From positions 1-6,121 of the forward strand of contig JANQIS010000185.1 of NCBI GenBank assembly GCA_028282045.1: 6,121 nucleotides of DNA, given 5' to 3'. The notes below the pieces were generated by a model. It made no database searches and had not been told where the DNA came from. It was given only the letters and a program-made list of their open reading frames with translations. Source of the stretch: Gammaproteobacteria bacterium. GTDB taxonomy: Bacteria; Pseudomonadota; Gammaproteobacteria; Francisellales; CACEW01. Both the position numbers and the translations under genes were made by a program. This document shows, one piece after another, positions 5,639-6,121 of the stretch. Within the stretch, counting starts at the first letter, position 1; the number at the start of each line of letters is the position of its first letter.

Positions 5639-6121
5639 GAGGACACCAAATTAGCCAGACGCTTGCCCAATGCCTGGCAGAGTTCTTTTTCATCATCAGA
5701 CAAAGCCAGGTCACTATCAGGACCGGCATAATGTGATGGTCCATAGGGTGTGCCACCGGTTCTGGTACGGCTCAGAGCCGGTTCGCAATAGGGTAAACCA
5801 CAAATAACTGCACCGTGATGTATCAGCGGTAACATCATAGAAAGTAATGTAGTTTCCTGGCCACCATGCAATGATGAAGTTGAAGTAAAGACACCGGCTG
5901 GCTTATCAATTAACTGACCGCTTAACCATAAATCTCCGGTGGTATCGAGGAAATACTTTAATGGTGCAGCCATATTGCCAAAACGTGTTGGCGAACCCAG
6001 TGCCAAAGCATCACAGTTTTTAATATCTTCTTTGCTGACATACACCGCGCCTTCTTGTGGTATGGGTGGTAGGGTTTTTTCGGTTTGGGATGCTATGGGC
6101 GGTACGGTGCGCAACATGGCC
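5629..6121 (-). CDS. wrbA: WrbA-type NAD(P)H:quinone oxidoreductase (N-terminus outside window)
   Basis: This is the C-terminal 163 residues of a flavodoxin-fold FMN protein that reduces quinones with two electrons, limiting semiquinone and oxidative stress in the cytoplasm. The frame stays open to the window edge. The Met at 6117 aligns with an internal position of relatives (the LRTVPP segment), so about 35 N-terminal residues, including the first FMN-phosphate loop, are missing. Numbering from that Met, the motifs are LALGSPTRFGNMAAPLKYFLD (38-58), which forms the FMN-binding loop, TSTSSLHGGQE (78-88), and the family-defining GGTPYGPSHYAG (121-132). The relatives recalled from pseudomonads are similar throughout. 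It is upstream of and overlaps maf/yceF, so the two likely share a transcript whose promoter lies beyond the window. Confidence 0.93.
   Translation of the reverse strand, partial: AMLRTVPPIASQTEKTLPPIPQEGAVYVSKEDIKNCDALALGSPTRFGNMAAPLKYFLDTTGDLWLSGQLIDKPAGVFTSTSSLHGGQETTLLSMMLPLIHHGAVICGLPYCEPALSRTRTGGTPYGPSHYAGPDSDLALSDDEKELCQALGKRLANLVSSCS

Noticed and set aside
5544..5756. Reverse-strand reading frame of 70 codons spanning the maf/wrbA junction
   Set aside because: Out of frame with two well-supported genes on the same strand that already cover these bases.

Overview
The window looks like chromosomal DNA of a gammaproteobacterium of moderate to low GC (coding regions roughly 42-45% by eye). 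The C-terminal part of AlaS, a YceF-type Maf protein, WrbA and an MlaA (VacJ) lipoprotein all read like gammaproteobacterial versions, but the genus cannot be fixed from the sequence alone. Most of the window is housekeeping. The accessory material is a compact type II toxin-antitoxin pair and one unrecognised small protein.

Layout. Positions 1-541 (+) are the 3' end of alaS, cut by the window edge. A 67-residue protein of unknown function (547-750, -) converges on it, with 5 bp between the stops. A 9-bp-stem inverted repeat lies inside that small gene, 40 bp past the alaS stop. Next is a 445-bp divergent intergenic region (751-1195), very AT-rich on its left side, with candidate promoters in both directions and a cluster of TGTCA/TGACA half-sites. 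Two malate enzymes follow on the + strand: a short malic enzyme without a phosphotransacetylase domain (1196-2422) and an LDH-like malate dehydrogenase (2494-3456), 71 bp apart. A ParD-like antitoxin (3562-3780) and a RelE/ParE-family toxin (3782-4063) come next. Their promoter carries a perfect 6-bp dyad over the -10 box. A 136-bp intergenic region with two more dyads on a candidate promoter leads to mlaA (4200-5051, +), which starts with GTG. Facing it on the - strand are the m7GTP pyrophosphatase-like maf/yceF (5057-5638) and the 5'-truncated wrbA (5629-6121), which overlap by 10 bp and probably form an operon.

Functional reading. Malic enzyme and malate dehydrogenase give two exits from malate, one to pyruvate plus CO2 and one to oxaloacetate, so the pair sits at the TCA/anaplerosis branch point. 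The toxin-antitoxin cassette is a self-contained insertion of low GC (about 31% in the toxin) between metabolic and envelope genes. MlaA takes part in retrograde transport of misplaced phospholipid from the outer membrane. WrbA (quinone reductase) and Maf/YceF (nucleotide clean-up) are housekeeping or stress-protective. I see no CRISPR array, tRNA, rRNA, insertion sequence or phage gene. I do not see a convincing wholly new system. The items most worth following up are the small orphan protein with its embedded hairpin, the TGTCA/TGACA cluster, and the dyads on the toxin-antitoxin and mlaA promoters.
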